A program made the position numbers and the translations under genes. Shown here piece by piece: positions 17,901 through 26,425 of a stretch of 64,000 bases of DNA. The stretch comes from CAYSJU01 sp964431495 (GTDB taxonomy: Bacteria; Omnitrophota; Gorgyraeia; Tantalellales; Tantalellaceae). Under the pieces are notes generated by a model. The model had not been told where the DNA came from. It saw only the letters and a list, made by a program, of their open reading frames with translations, and did no database searches. Position 1 is the first letter of the stretch. Every line of letters starts with the position of its first letter. Location of the stretch: positions 53,073 to 117,072 of the forward strand of contig CAYSJU010000001.1 of the NCBI GenBank assembly GCA_964431495.1. The letters are read 5' to 3'.

Positions 17901-20784
17901 GGCTCTTGAGACCATAGGAAGAAGTGCCGAGGAGATAATCGGACTTACCGAGGGAGACTCGCCTGATATGAAGAGATTTTCGGACACGATTTGGCGCGCC
18001 GTTGACTCGTTAGACCTGGATTACAATGAATATAAAGATAATGAGTTGGGTATGACAATAAGCCAACGGTGCGCCGGCGTTGCTAACTTTATCGCCGGGG
18101 TTTTGGGGACCGAGAATGTTTTGATGACGGAGCTTAACGAACGGCTCGATGAATTAAAACAAAGTGATAACAAAGCTTTCAGGTTTTTCGCCGAAAAGGC
18201 TTCCGCGGCGCTTTCTGCATTAAGTGAACAGGCCGGAATGTTCAGCGCTGACGCAAGAAGTGGGACTTACGATATTCCAGGTACTGCCGGGAGGACATTA
18301 AGTGCAGGAAAAGCCGTCATCGATGGGAGGTCCGGAATAAGGCCATGGAACGCGGTGATGGAAAGTATTAGAGATTTTTCCGATAAAAGTAAGGAGTTAA
18401 GACCGAATTGGGATACTGGCGCAACAGAGATAATGGGCAGAATAGCAGGAGATAACGCGGAAGGGGTGAACATCATCAATCGGGCGCTTGACAGATTGAC
18501 GGAAACAGAGGTCAGAAGAATAATCGAAAATGCGAAAAGTATCGAATTCTATGGTAAGGATGAAAAAGGGGACGGTAGACCACAATATTGGATCAGAGGC
18601 ATAGGCACATCATATTTAATAAAGATTTATGAGGCCGGGAAGGAAGAAGATGAGAGAGCCTTCAACGCTTATGAAGCCGGGCTCGGGAGGTTGAAAGATA
18701 TAGCGCCCACTGTTCTCTTGCGGGGACTCAGGTTTAACGGGAAGAGTGTCAATGCGGTAGTAAGGCCTGCGGACCCGAGGAAAGTTGTCGCGCTCGAAGT
18801 GGATGATGTTTTGGAGGCAATGTCAGGGAGTATCGAGGAACTGGAAGCCAAAGCGCAAAGGAATGTTAATGAGTATTCGGACAGTATCGGTAAACTGAGC
18901 AGAGAGATCGAAAAGATCGAAAATGATATCGGAGGTTTAGAAAGTCAACTGGAAGGAGAGACAAAGGAGAGGAAAAGGAACAAACTTACGGATAGGATAA
19001 ATAAGCTGACGGATAAGCTGGCGCCGGTAAGAAAAGAGAGAGATGATAAGCAGAGAATAATGGACACGACCAGAAATCTGTTGAATGCAAGAAGAGCAAA
19101 GATGTCGGCGATCGAAAGCCGGGTAAAGCAATTGCGGCAGAGAATGCTTGATCAGGGATTTGATTTTCCGGGCGTTGATGAGGCTGAATTCAGGTCGAGA
19201 TGCGGGTTTCAAGTGGCCGATACAACAGGTCACATATATGCGGGACTTGTTCTTTTTGATATAAGAGGCATAACCCTGGCAGAGGGAGCCGATGAAGGAA
19301 TGGAGGGGGTGATCGATCCCGGAATGGTTAATGGGGCATTTCCAGGTGCCGAAGGTGTGCCCGAAGTTATTTACAGGGCCTTGATCAGGGAAGCCTTAAG
19401 CGATAAAGGAGCTGGAGCAGAAAAAATTTTAAGGACAATGCAAATTATTAGCAATGGTGAATCGCTCGCTAACGCGGACAGCATAATGGAAACGATAGGG
19501 GAGGTAGATGCTGGGCTCGTTGAAAGAGTAGGCAATATTGTTTCCAGAATAAATAGTGAAAAAGCTGTTACGGCAAAGATACCGGGGACCGATGTTGGTG
19601 TTGGCGCTGAAAGAATGCAGGAGATCGCCAGGGAGATAAGGGGGAAGCCAGAGGCAGGGGTCAACAGGTACGGGGAAAGCAGTGACATGGTCGGCAGGGC
19701 CAATGATCTATTGCAGAACATGGCCGGGATGGACGAGGCGGCAGGCGGGCTACCGGATGACACCAGGATCGGCAATGTTGAGGTCGTTGCCTATGACCTT
19801 GCTGAATATGGACTTGCCGATGAGCTCGAGGCCACGAGCTATTTTAATGATGCCGGCATATTGGTCATTGTTGTGAACAGTAATGCCGGGAAGAGCAATG
19901 ATTATTTTGCCGGTACGCAAGCCCTTGAACACCTGGTGCGCCACGAGTTTATGGAAGCAGAACCCGCCATTTCCATGGAACACCGTGATATAAAGCGGCT
20001 TGAAATGATAGAGAACGGGATGAACGCGCTTACTGTGCTTAATCTGGTGGCTTTAAGACACATGACGCTTGAGCAGCTGGGCAATATAGCGGAATCGCAT
20101 GAGCTTGATCCCGGGGGCTTGTTCTACTCGGCTGCCGCGACAGAGATCGAGGCCAGACATGCCAGGGGGATATTGGAAAACGCCAGGCCTTCGCCCTGCG
20201 CTATTCTTATGCCTCTTACTGAAGACCAGAAGATCACGGATGGTTCCGCTTTCAGGAAAGTCGCGAGTGACGCTGAGAGAAGACTTGATAAAAAATACGG
20301 CACGAATATCGGGATATACTATTACGACCCGCTTGTTCCACATGACGATAAGACCTCCTTGAGCAATATGAGTGAAAAGGCCATGGAGGACAGGGATTTT
20401 CGTGAAGATGAGGGATCGCGGTTGCTCGCGTATGTTCCACAGTTCATGTCGAGAGAAGATATCGAATCATTTAAGACCGGTATGAAAGGGAAAAAGTTCG
20501 CGGGTGTTGTGCAGGAAAATATAGCCGAAGGCGAGACTTATGACGAGGTCCTTCATGTGGTATTAGGCATAGGCCTTATAGATTATTCAAAGTCTGCCAG
20601 TCTTGAAATGGCAGGCATGGTGAAGAACCTGTTGAGCGCAATGGTAGAAGACGCGAGCAGCCTTGAAGGCATGGACCTTAAAAGACTCCTTGAGGGTATC
20701 GTGCTACTCAGGTTAAAGAAGATGGATTACGGTGAGATCAGGGACTGGAAGGATGCTCAGGACGAGGTATTGAGAGCATTGTAA
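14986..20784 (+). CDS. Giant exported multi-domain protein
   Basis: 1932 residues from ATG 14986, preceded by a CGGAGAA ribosome site; the TTG at 14938 lacks one. A signal-anchor segment covers residues 13-33. Residues about 70-510 begin with IHIQDAHCNYFAQRKIYDII and INLEGGVGDYD and end with LITGGFHTENL, a layout like the ChaN/TraB/EreA-type fold. Further on are HIIHEA (718), a kinase-like stretch (about 1185-1225, YLIKIYEAG) ending possibly at DIRGI (about 1425), a coiled coil (about 1280-1390) and HLVRHEFMEAE (1649). No whole-length family is recognised. The role is unknown; export is likely. Confidence 0.8.
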   Translation: MFNLYLNRHYMIKKATCIGVITAFFVSFIYVNARPAVGIERIPFEVPGKEVGLFAQFKPDTFTVPAHLGEIKYKYESASDRFIIHIQDAHCNYFAQRKIYDIIDYLNREYGISMINLEGGVGDYDLTPLTSITNRAVRREVSEYFAKKGEINGAELYAGNNPGKVTLWGVEDKDLYLANLNVYRDFLSYKAAAEKYLNELTRIMENLKRHIYTPDLLRIDRAYNEYKAEKMDFRDYLEFLVDRGKKNNIQISSFQNLEMLLRAMGQEKDVDFKEANMERNELVEMLKKRLSKQEISELVIMSLDFKNRKISHKEFYGYLLKKGRELKINVKRFPALSTYIEYVSSYEAVDRSDVMKEMDELEAQIKERLYRNDTERRLNTLSRNLAILKNIFAFSLNKNDYRYYLENKDSFEIANYLEFIRRESPRYKITAALSPDITNMDDYRGRIMGFYDYSFKRDEVFIENVRFDALNGGSRGAVLITGGFHTENLRELCEKEDIQYVSILPLFINKKGYQSPYFDLLAGESTGMEEMLRTIMAQVSMLQVASNLNELGGDAFGRSNIESFRAAVAIRTLVQQGYRVTVTDAEGGVLFTEGKGAPITISIWEVIDRAHELHIDRPITEAFERGDVKTLEEEGLGATRGMARTFLEDTAAALRNRGYAEQAAKLTDAANALADVRINLLTNVEGFVAHAGGMGMHINKSAVTDEAGETDMERLAGHIIHEAVAAFARDHGVSTVMEEMYLGISDVTDSSLAEILREEWHPAVWDIEARGDRLAGGRDFAFREVDLRDLGGEYSELEKGFLRGLLQILGPHEFGKFTRRGENMSLVSYDIPMMELGLRGLSDRQRRALRNRGFGDGTTEIKILGYLKRLAPDQRSGARIRYERKLFPVTISEGDDVQTRWEEATSHVWINKDAWDQKVALLKENGLRSEAEAIVRDATLAFALENREPDAEAEEMYLYREVTEEFAGVARKALETIGRSAEEIIGLTEGDSPDMKRFSDTIWRAVDSLDLDYNEYKDNELGMTISQRCAGVANFIAGVLGTENVLMTELNERLDELKQSDNKAFRFFAEKASAALSALSEQAGMFSADARSGTYDIPGTAGRTLSAGKAVIDGRSGIRPWNAVMESIRDFSDKSKELRPNWDTGATEIMGRIAGDNAEGVNIINRALDRLTETEVRRIIENAKSIEFYGKDEKGDGRPQYWIRGIGTSYLIKIYEAGKEEDERAFNAYEAGLGRLKDIAPTVLLRGLRFNGKSVNAVVRPADPRKVVALEVDDVLEAMSGSIEELEAKAQRNVNEYSDSIGKLSREIEKIENDIGGLESQLEGETKERKRNKLTDRINKLTDKLAPVRKERDDKQRIMDTTRNLLNARRAKMSAIESRVKQLRQRMLDQGFDFPGVDEAEFRSRCGFQVADTTGHIYAGLVLFDIRGITLAEGADEGMEGVIDPGMVNGAFPGAEGVPEVIYRALIREALSDKGAGAEKILRTMQIISNGESLANADSIMETIGEVDAGLVERVGNIVSRINSEKAVTAKIPGTDVGVGAERMQEIAREIRGKPEAGVNRYGESSDMVGRANDLLQNMAGMDEAAGGLPDDTRIGNVEVVAYDLAEYGLADELEATSYFNDAGILVIVVNSNAGKSNDYFAGTQALEHLVRHEFMEAEPAISMEHRDIKRLEMIENGMNALTVLNLVALRHMTLEQLGNIAESHELDPGGLFYSAAATEIEARHARGILENARPSPCAILMPLTEDQKITDGSAFRKVASDAERRLDKKYGTNIGIYYYDPLVPHDDKTSLSNMSEKAMEDRDFREDEGSRLLAYVPQFMSREDIESFKTGMKGKKFAGVVQENIAEGETYDEVLHVVLGIGLIDYSKSASLEMAGMVKNLLSAMVEDASSLEGMDLKRLLEGIVLLRLKKMDYGEIRDWKDAQDEVLRAL

Positions 20785-20842
20785 TATCGTACAATTCCAA
20801 TTATTATCTTCGGGATATTCCCCATTTGACGCAACCTACTAT

Positions 20843-20889
20843 ATCCAAAAAAGTTATAACGCACTAGTATCTTCACTAGCTTTTTGGAT
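20843..20889. terminator. Hairpin downstream of giant exported gene
   Basis: An outer stem ATCCAAAAAAG / CTTTTTGGAT has one extra A. It encloses an inner ACTAGT...ACTAG stem. It lies 59 bases after the stop codon and before the next promoter, so a terminator or 3' end stabiliser is likely. It has no classic U-run. Confidence 0.45.
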
Positions 20890-20926
20890 CCTAATATGTT
20901 TAAAATAAAATAGCCAGATTTCAATA

Positions 20927-20955
20927 TTGACAATATGGTTAGGATGTGATAAACT
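20927..20955 (+). promoter_or_regulatory. Sigma70-like promoter for HD/DUF692-like gene
   Basis: TTGACA (20927-20932), 17-base spacer, TAAACT (20950-20955), preceded by TGA, a TGn extended -10. The leader to ATG 21034 is about 70 bases and holds a strong CAGGGGG ribosome site. Confidence 0.55.
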
Positions 20956-21033
20956 AAGCTGGTTGCTAAAAGTAATAGTTTATAAAAGTTTAATATAAGC
21001 ATAACACACACACCCCCAGGGGGCAAATTTCAT

Positions 21034-24000
21034 ATGAGGAAAAGATCACTGATCAAACTTTTATCAGTAATACTGGTGACAGTATTCTCCATAACTACAT
21101 TTAATCCATGTGGCTATGGACAGACTCTCTCTGTTTCACGCCAGGATACCCTTGCCATATACTCGATCTTCCAAAAATCCGGCATTACTGACGTAAAATC
21201 TTTGTCAGTAGCTCTTACTGTAGCAGAGCACCTTCTGATAGAAGAAGGGGAAATAGAGACACTTGCAAAGGTCATCCGCGACAGGTTCAGGAACAACCCG
21301 GACGCCCTTGAAGGAGTATCCCTTGAAGATGTCAGCATTGAAGGCAATGTTGTCCAGGTTCCATGCCAGGGAAGCGAAGGAGACATACTGATCGCTGTTT
21401 GTTTGAATGAATTAGTTCAATCCGGGGCAGCTCCAGAGGCAGAATGGGTATCAGCAGGCAGATTCGCTGTATCAACAAGCTCAATAGAGGATGACTTAAC
21501 ACCGGCGGAAAAATTCCTAAAGAACGCAAACGGGTCTCTCTTAAAATTACCAGTAAGCCAGTTCGTCGAAACCGAAGTGCTGGAGATGCTTTACAGGACC
21601 GCGGCGCCGATTCTGATAGAAGGACGGGCCATGGATCTGTACCATACCACAACAGTCATTAAGAACATGGAAGAGATCGCGAGAAGGGAACAGCTGAGTC
21701 CTGAGAAAGGCAAAGTGCTGGTCACTACAGCCCTGCTGCATGATATTGGGTACCAGACCGCTGATATTGCTGATTACCGGACCGCAGATAAAAGGCTCGC
21801 CCACATGGAACGCGGCAGTAAGATGGTGATAGATATACTGCCGGCGATAAACAAGAGACTGGGCCGCGAATATTATTCACAAGAGGATATTGCGGAAGTG
21901 TCCCGTATAATATCGATCCACGACCTCCCATCCACCAAAAAACCGCTCCCAAGCGATGACAGGATGGCGCTTACATTCAGACAGGCTGACCGGCTCGCCA
22001 TGTTGCAGATGATAGAGCTCGCAAAGAATATCGGGGACCGGTCTAAGCCAGAAAGCAGAGTTACCCCGGTAGAACAGCTTGCTCATGTGATAAAAAGGCA
22101 CACAGAGGAAAGAGACCTTTATGAGGATGTGCCGCGAGGGACCCTTTTTATAGAGGAAACCCTGTATACTACAGAAGCTGGATACAACATCTTCACCCGT
22201 TTAATCTTAGAGAGAGCGCAGGACATAAGGCGCGGCTTTTATGGGCCTGTTTCCGATGAAGAACTTGAAAAGCTTGCCGAGATCGAAAAAACGTACCAGT
22301 TCAAAAGGAACATACATACCATGAAGAATAATAACATTATCCCTGTTGATCGAATAGATTTTCGTGATTCACCGCCAAAACCCTCAGAATTCTTTGATGG
22401 AGTAGCTGGCCCGGAAGAAAAGCCTTTTGAAAGGATCGTTGAGGCAACTGTTATTACAGAGGAAGACGCCGCGCGTTATGCGCGGGATTATGAAGGCGTT
22501 GCGACGTCAGCTCATGAGGGCCGGGTGGGAGCGCCTGATGGAGATGGAACTGTTCTTTTGAACTTGGTCGATCCTCAAATCGGAGAGCTTATTAATGACA
22601 CCGAGAGTTTGCTATACAAAATAGTAGAGAAAGCGGATCCCCGGTTCGTTTCTTTCCATATTGGTTATTCCAGCAGGACGCTCCAGAGAGTTCCTTACGC
22701 TGACCCAAGGACTATAAAGGGAAGAACTACCGCAGCGGAACATGCCCCGCCATTATCAAGAGAAGAGCTTATGGAAGAAATGTCCAGGAACATCAACACG
22801 TTGAGGACAAATTTAGAGAAAAAGGGATTCGAGGGAGAATTTTTAATAGAATCGCTCGATTATGCGCCCGGCGGCGCTTACGAACACATGTGCGAACCGT
22901 CTTTTATCAAAGAACTTCTTGAACGAACAGGCGCGAAATTTTTACTGGATGTTGCCCATATTTTTATAAGTTCCAGGAACCTGCCGGCATATTCGGAAAA
23001 AGATCATATGGATTATGTGAAGGAACTGATCAATGAAGAGACTGTCGGATTAGTCGGAGAGATGCATCTCTCAGTGCCGTATTTTATGCAGGACGATAAT
23101 TTGTGGGCCGATTTTCATATGCCCTTTTCTTTCAGGGGAGAAGAGTCAGGAAGGGAATACCTGGATGAGATAATAAAATATGTTGTAGTTTTGAGAAAAA
23201 AAGCAGGATTAGTCGAGCCGCTCCCGGTTGCTTTTGAGACCGGTAGAGAGAATTTCGACAAAGATATCGAAGAACTCGAGAAGCTTTTGACCGAAGCTTC
23301 CCAGGATCAGCATCGGATAGAAGAAGTGACCGCACCAAAGGACTGGCGCGGGACGGGTAATCCCGGGATAGCTCCTTTAACCGGTGACGAAAGCGATGCA
23401 TTTACGACCGCCTATATGGATATGATCGCGGTGAACGGGATCAACATGGAACTCCTTGTCCCTGTGGAAAGCGGCAAGACCCTCTGGCACGTAATTCCAA
23501 TAGACCTTGTCCCTTTTGATATAAGACCGGATTTTATACACGCCATTGAAGCTATAAACAGGGATTTCCCTGATCTAAGGGAAAAGATAGAGGTAGTAAC
23601 TGATCGCCAGGACCTGGCTGCAGTGGTTGAAAGACTGGCCGCGGACCCGGCCAACATAGTCGATGTCGCTGTTCCGGGCGCGGATCACCTGGAAGGATTA
23701 CCAGGGAATGTAAAGGCGCTGGTGTTCGAAGGGGAACTGGGTGATTTCAGGCAGTTGGAAGGCATCCTTGCCGCGTTAAGGGCCCTGCAGCAGAGCAATG
23801 TCGACACATTGTTAAGGCTCTATCAGGTTCTCACCGGACAGTCCTTTGAAGGGGATGAAGAAGACATCAGAAAGAATATCGCTAATCCCAAACAGCTTGC
23901 CAGTATCATAATATTCAACCTGAAACCTATTGAAGTGCAGGACTTCGATGAGCTTAAACGGCTTAACGAAAACCTCCTGAAGATCCTCCGCGCGGCGTAA
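21034..24000 (+). CDS. Exported protein: HD domain plus DUF692-like barrel
   Basis: 988 residues. Residues 1-29 are a signal peptide (cleavage near GYGQT). An HD phosphohydrolase-like domain follows at about 195-330 (H204, then HD 236-237 in LLHDIGYQ). Residues about 505-750 look like the metal-binding TIM barrel of DUF692/MbnB and its relatives: SFHIGYSS, E606 in IESLDY, D639 and H642 in LLDVAHIFIS, H678 in GEMHLS, D693-x-H695 in DFHMPF, and E in AFETGREN. The order H-H-E-D-H-H-DxH-E also matches the endonuclease IV superfamily. A C-terminal region of about 200 residues resembles nothing I can name. Domain naming is by motif only. Confidence 0.7.
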   Translation: MRKRSLIKLLSVILVTVFSITTFNPCGYGQTLSVSRQDTLAIYSIFQKSGITDVKSLSVALTVAEHLLIEEGEIETLAKVIRDRFRNNPDALEGVSLEDVSIEGNVVQVPCQGSEGDILIAVCLNELVQSGAAPEAEWVSAGRFAVSTSSIEDDLTPAEKFLKNANGSLLKLPVSQFVETEVLEMLYRTAAPILIEGRAMDLYHTTTVIKNMEEIARREQLSPEKGKVLVTTALLHDIGYQTADIADYRTADKRLAHMERGSKMVIDILPAINKRLGREYYSQEDIAEVSRIISIHDLPSTKKPLPSDDRMALTFRQADRLAMLQMIELAKNIGDRSKPESRVTPVEQLAHVIKRHTEERDLYEDVPRGTLFIEETLYTTEAGYNIFTRLILERAQDIRRGFYGPVSDEELEKLAEIEKTYQFKRNIHTMKNNNIIPVDRIDFRDSPPKPSEFFDGVAGPEEKPFERIVEATVITEEDAARYARDYEGVATSAHEGRVGAPDGDGTVLLNLVDPQIGELINDTESLLYKIVEKADPRFVSFHIGYSSRTLQRVPYADPRTIKGRTTAAEHAPPLSREELMEEMSRNINTLRTNLEKKGFEGEFLIESLDYAPGGAYEHMCEPSFIKELLERTGAKFLLDVAHIFISSRNLPAYSEKDHMDYVKELINEETVGLVGEMHLSVPYFMQDDNLWADFHMPFSFRGEESGREYLDEIIKYVVVLRKKAGLVEPLPVAFETGRENFDKDIEELEKLLTEASQDQHRIEEVTAPKDWRGTGNPGIAPLTGDESDAFTTAYMDMIAVNGINMELLVPVESGKTLWHVIPIDLVPFDIRPDFIHAIEAINRDFPDLREKIEVVTDRQDLAAVVERLAADPANIVDVAVPGADHLEGLPGNVKALVFEGELGDFRQLEGILAALRALQQSNVDTLLRLYQVLTGQSFEGDEEDIRKNIANPKQLASIIIFNLKPIEVQDFDELKRLNENLLKILRAA

Positions 24001-24001
24001 T

Positions 24002-24033
24002 TAGTCCATAGTCCATAGCCGATAGTCCATAGT
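24002..24033. repeat. Short tandem-like repeat
   Basis: ATAGTCC/TAGTCCATAG units occur three to four times in 32 bases directly after the stop of the preceding gene. This is one of several low-complexity spacers in the window. Confidence 0.6.
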
Positions 24034-24111
24034 AATGCAGTGGTTTTGATCTATCCAACCCCAATTTATCAAACTCCAAACATCCCGAATTCCGTCAAAT
24101 CAAAAAATATG

Positions 24112-24139
24112 TTGGCAATTCCCGTTTTAAATGTATAAT
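24112..24139 (+). promoter_or_regulatory. Sigma70-like promoter for mgtE
   Basis: TTGGCA (24112-24117), 16-base spacer, TATAAT (24134-24139), 53 bases before ATG 24193. Confidence 0.6.
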
Positions 24140-24192
24140 TAATATTATATTGGTGCGATACTAAACCATCCAAACCATCCGGGTACCGTGAT

Positions 24193-25563
24193 ATGGGCAG
24201 TAAAAAAGATTCCGTAAAAAAAGACCTCAACAAAAGAGAAGAATGTATCTCGAAGATCAGGGGATTTCTTGAGAAGTCCCTTCATGAAAAGATGCGGCGT
24301 TTTCTCAAAGGGATGGAGCCGGAGGATATAGCGGATATCCTCAATGAATTTCCCACAGAAGACAAGCTCAGGATCTTCAGGTCCTTGAGCTCCCATAGCG
24401 CAGCTGTTGTCCTGGATGACACTGATTCCCAAACCCGCCTTCAGATCCTGCAGAAGTTCGACAGGGAAAAGCTCGCCGGGATACTGGACGAGATGCCTGC
24501 TGATGAAGCCGCTGATGTCATAGAGGAAGTAGCCGAGGAAAAAAGAGAAGACTTCCTGGACCTCATGGAAAAGGAAGACGCCGAGGAGGTCGAAGAGATC
24601 CTCAGCTATCCCGAAGACAGCGCCGGCCGCGTCATGAACCCCGATTTTGTATCTGTCAAAAAAGATAATGACGTGGAAGAAGCCATTAAGCATATCAGGA
24701 GCATTGAGATCGAAGAGGACTTTTATTATGTCTATGTAGTGGACGAGGAGATGAGGCTCAAAGGTATCGTTCCTCTGAAGAAGTTCTTTTTGTCCCCCAG
24801 CGGGACCCTGATCAGGGACGTTATGGAAGAAGACATCCATTCCGTGTTTGTCACTACCGACCAGGAACAGGTCGCCATGATAATGAGGAAATACGATCTA
24901 TTGTCCTTGCCCGTTACTGATGAGAAGGGGGAACTGGTAGGCCGTATTACAGCCGATGACATCATTGACGTTATTGACGAGGAACAGGCAGACGATATAA
25001 GCAAGATGACCGGTACCATAGAGGAAGAAAAGGGGACCGAGACCACTTTCAAGGCCACCCAGAACAGGCTCCCCTGGCTTATTACCTGCATGCTGGGGAG
25101 CATTGTGACCGGTCTGGTCATCCAGATGTTCGAAGTGACCCTTGCGGAGATGATAGCCCTGGTCTCGTTCATACCCGTGATAACCGCTACCGGCGGGAAC
25201 AGCGGCGTGCAGGCTTCGACCGTTGTGGTAAGGGGGATTGCTCTGGGGCACATGGATCTCAGTAAGGTGGGAGAAGAGGTCTTGCGGCAGTTTAAAATAG
25301 CGCTGAGCCTGGGGCTGGTATGCGGGATCGTCCTGACTTTTCTGGCGAACATATGGAAAGGACAGAGTATTTTGGGGGTGATCACCGGGCTTTCGATATT
25401 TCTGGTCGTCATATGGTCCACTTGCGTGGGTGTTTTTGTTCCGGTCATGTTCAAGAAGTTAGGGATAGATCCGGCTATATCTTCCGGACCGCTGATCACG
25501 ACCATGAACGATGTTATCGGTGTGTTTATATATCTGAGCATTGCAACAATGCTGCTCTCATGA
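24193..25563 (+). CDS. mgtE: Magnesium transporter MgtE
   Basis: 456 residues, normal for MgtE. The order is an N-domain of superhelical repeats (about 35-140, with LDEMPADEAADVIEEV), two CBS domains (about 145-275, ending RITADDIIDVIDEEQADD), a connecting helix and a membrane domain of five helices (about 290-456). That domain has the conserved PVITATGGNSGVQASTVVVR and GPLITTMNDVIGV. Imports Mg2+ as a dimer in the inner membrane. The acidic N- and CBS domains sense intracellular Mg2+ and close the pore. Its stop codon is followed at once by a perfect palindrome that may end transcription. Confidence 0.96.
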   Translation: MGSKKDSVKKDLNKREECISKIRGFLEKSLHEKMRRFLKGMEPEDIADILNEFPTEDKLRIFRSLSSHSAAVVLDDTDSQTRLQILQKFDREKLAGILDEMPADEAADVIEEVAEEKREDFLDLMEKEDAEEVEEILSYPEDSAGRVMNPDFVSVKKDNDVEEAIKHIRSIEIEEDFYYVYVVDEEMRLKGIVPLKKFFLSPSGTLIRDVMEEDIHSVFVTTDQEQVAMIMRKYDLLSLPVTDEKGELVGRITADDIIDVIDEEQADDISKMTGTIEEEKGTETTFKATQNRLPWLITCMLGSIVTGLVIQMFEVTLAEMIALVSFIPVITATGGNSGVQASTVVVRGIALGHMDLSKVGEEVLRQFKIALSLGLVCGIVLTFLANIWKGQSILGVITGLSIFLVVIWSTCVGVFVPVMFKKLGIDPAISSGPLITTMNDVIGVFIYLSIATMLLS

Positions 25564-25590
25564 CCTGTCAAACCTCGTAGGTTTGACAGG
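25564..25590. repeat. Perfect palindrome sharing the REP core
   Basis: A 12-bp perfect stem (CCTGTCAAACCT / AGGTTTGACAGG) with loop CGT, starting one base after the mgtE stop. The central ACCT-CGT-AGGT is the reverse complement of the ACCT-ACG-AGGT core of the REP copies near the RAYT gene. It could also serve as terminator, but no T-run follows. Confidence 0.75.
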
Positions 25591-25618
25591 TTCTTAAACC
25601 AAAAGGATAGGAGGCAAA

Positions 25619-25813
25619 ATGGGAAAAAGTCTGAGTCTGATAATCGGAGCTATTGTCACGATCATCGGCCTTGTTCTTCTCGTGGCATGGCGGTATGAAT
25701 TCTTTTTTTTCCTGCGCGGCGTGATCCCGTGCCTGCTCATACTGGGAGGGGTGATCGCGATTATCGCCGGAGTGAGCGAGCTCAAGGACGTTCTGAAGAG
25801 CAAAGGACAGTAG
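25619..25813 (+). CDS. Small two-helix membrane protein
   Basis: 64 residues, with a strong GGAGG ribosome site 5 bases before ATG. Two hydrophobic helices (about 5-25 and 32-53) are joined by a short aromatic loop, with a charged tail ELKDVLKSKGQ. It resembles LiaI/DUF5668-type membrane hairpins in layout only; I cannot name a family. It is followed 12 bases later by a lipoprotein gene, so the two may form a small envelope unit. Confidence 0.65.
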   Translation: MGKSLSLIIGAIVTIIGLVLLVAWRYEFFFFLRGVIPCLLILGGVIAIIAGVSELKDVLKSKGQ

Positions 25814-25825
25814 TGAGATTGTAGA

Positions 25826-26413
25826 ATGAAAAATATAAAATGCAAAATTTTAAAAACATTTGCAGGAACCGGTCTATTGTCCTTAGCGTTACTACTCGAA
25901 GGATGCACCGGGGACCTTAATGGGATGGAGAAAGAAATCCTTGCCTATGATTCTTCTTTTCAGAAGACGATCGATCAGAGAGGTTCAATTCAAAAACAAT
26001 TAGATGCCGAGAAAGCCTCTTATATTCAGAAGAATCAGGAAATCGAAAGCCGGATGTCGGCCATTAAGAAAAAAAAGACGGCGATAAAGGCGGAACATCT
26101 CGCGACCATGGAAAAGATAAAGCGGCAGATCTATCCGAAAAAACGGAGCCTGCAGCAGAACATTATGAACCTGCAACGCCGGCTCAAGGAGAAACAGATC
26201 GAGGTCCGCAATATCACGAAGGACATAGACGAGGTCAACGCGCTGGTGAAAAAGGACGACAGGCTTTCCCTGACAAGGGAAGAAATACAGGCCTGGAGTA
26301 AACGGCTTTCTTCTCTCGTGGAGCGTAAGAGCGGGATGGAAAAAGAGATCGCCGTGCTCAGGAGGAAGATAAGGATAACCAGGCTGAAAATAAAAGTGCT
26401 TGATGTCAGATAG
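25826..26413 (+). CDS. Coiled-coil lipoprotein
   Basis: 195 residues. The signal peptide ends in a lipobox, LLLEGC, giving a lipid-modified Cys at about residue 27. The rest is one long, highly charged coiled coil (about 35-190) with heptad-like Lys/Glu/Leu spacing and no other domain. It is probably anchored in the inner or outer membrane, facing the periplasm, and may act as a spacer or structural lipoprotein; that role is inference. purH begins 12 bases after its stop. Confidence 0.75.
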   Translation: MKNIKCKILKTFAGTGLLSLALLLEGCTGDLNGMEKEILAYDSSFQKTIDQRGSIQKQLDAEKASYIQKNQEIESRMSAIKKKKTAIKAEHLATMEKIKRQIYPKKRSLQQNIMNLQRRLKEKQIEVRNITKDIDEVNALVKKDDRLSLTREEIQAWSKRLSSLVERKSGMEKEIAVLRRKIRITRLKIKVLDVR

Positions 26414-26425
26414 GAAGGCGGAGGC

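Noticed and set aside
24732..25571. 279-residue minus-strand frame opposite mgtE
   Set aside because: The plus strand encodes a full MgtE with all motifs; the minus frame is its shadow.
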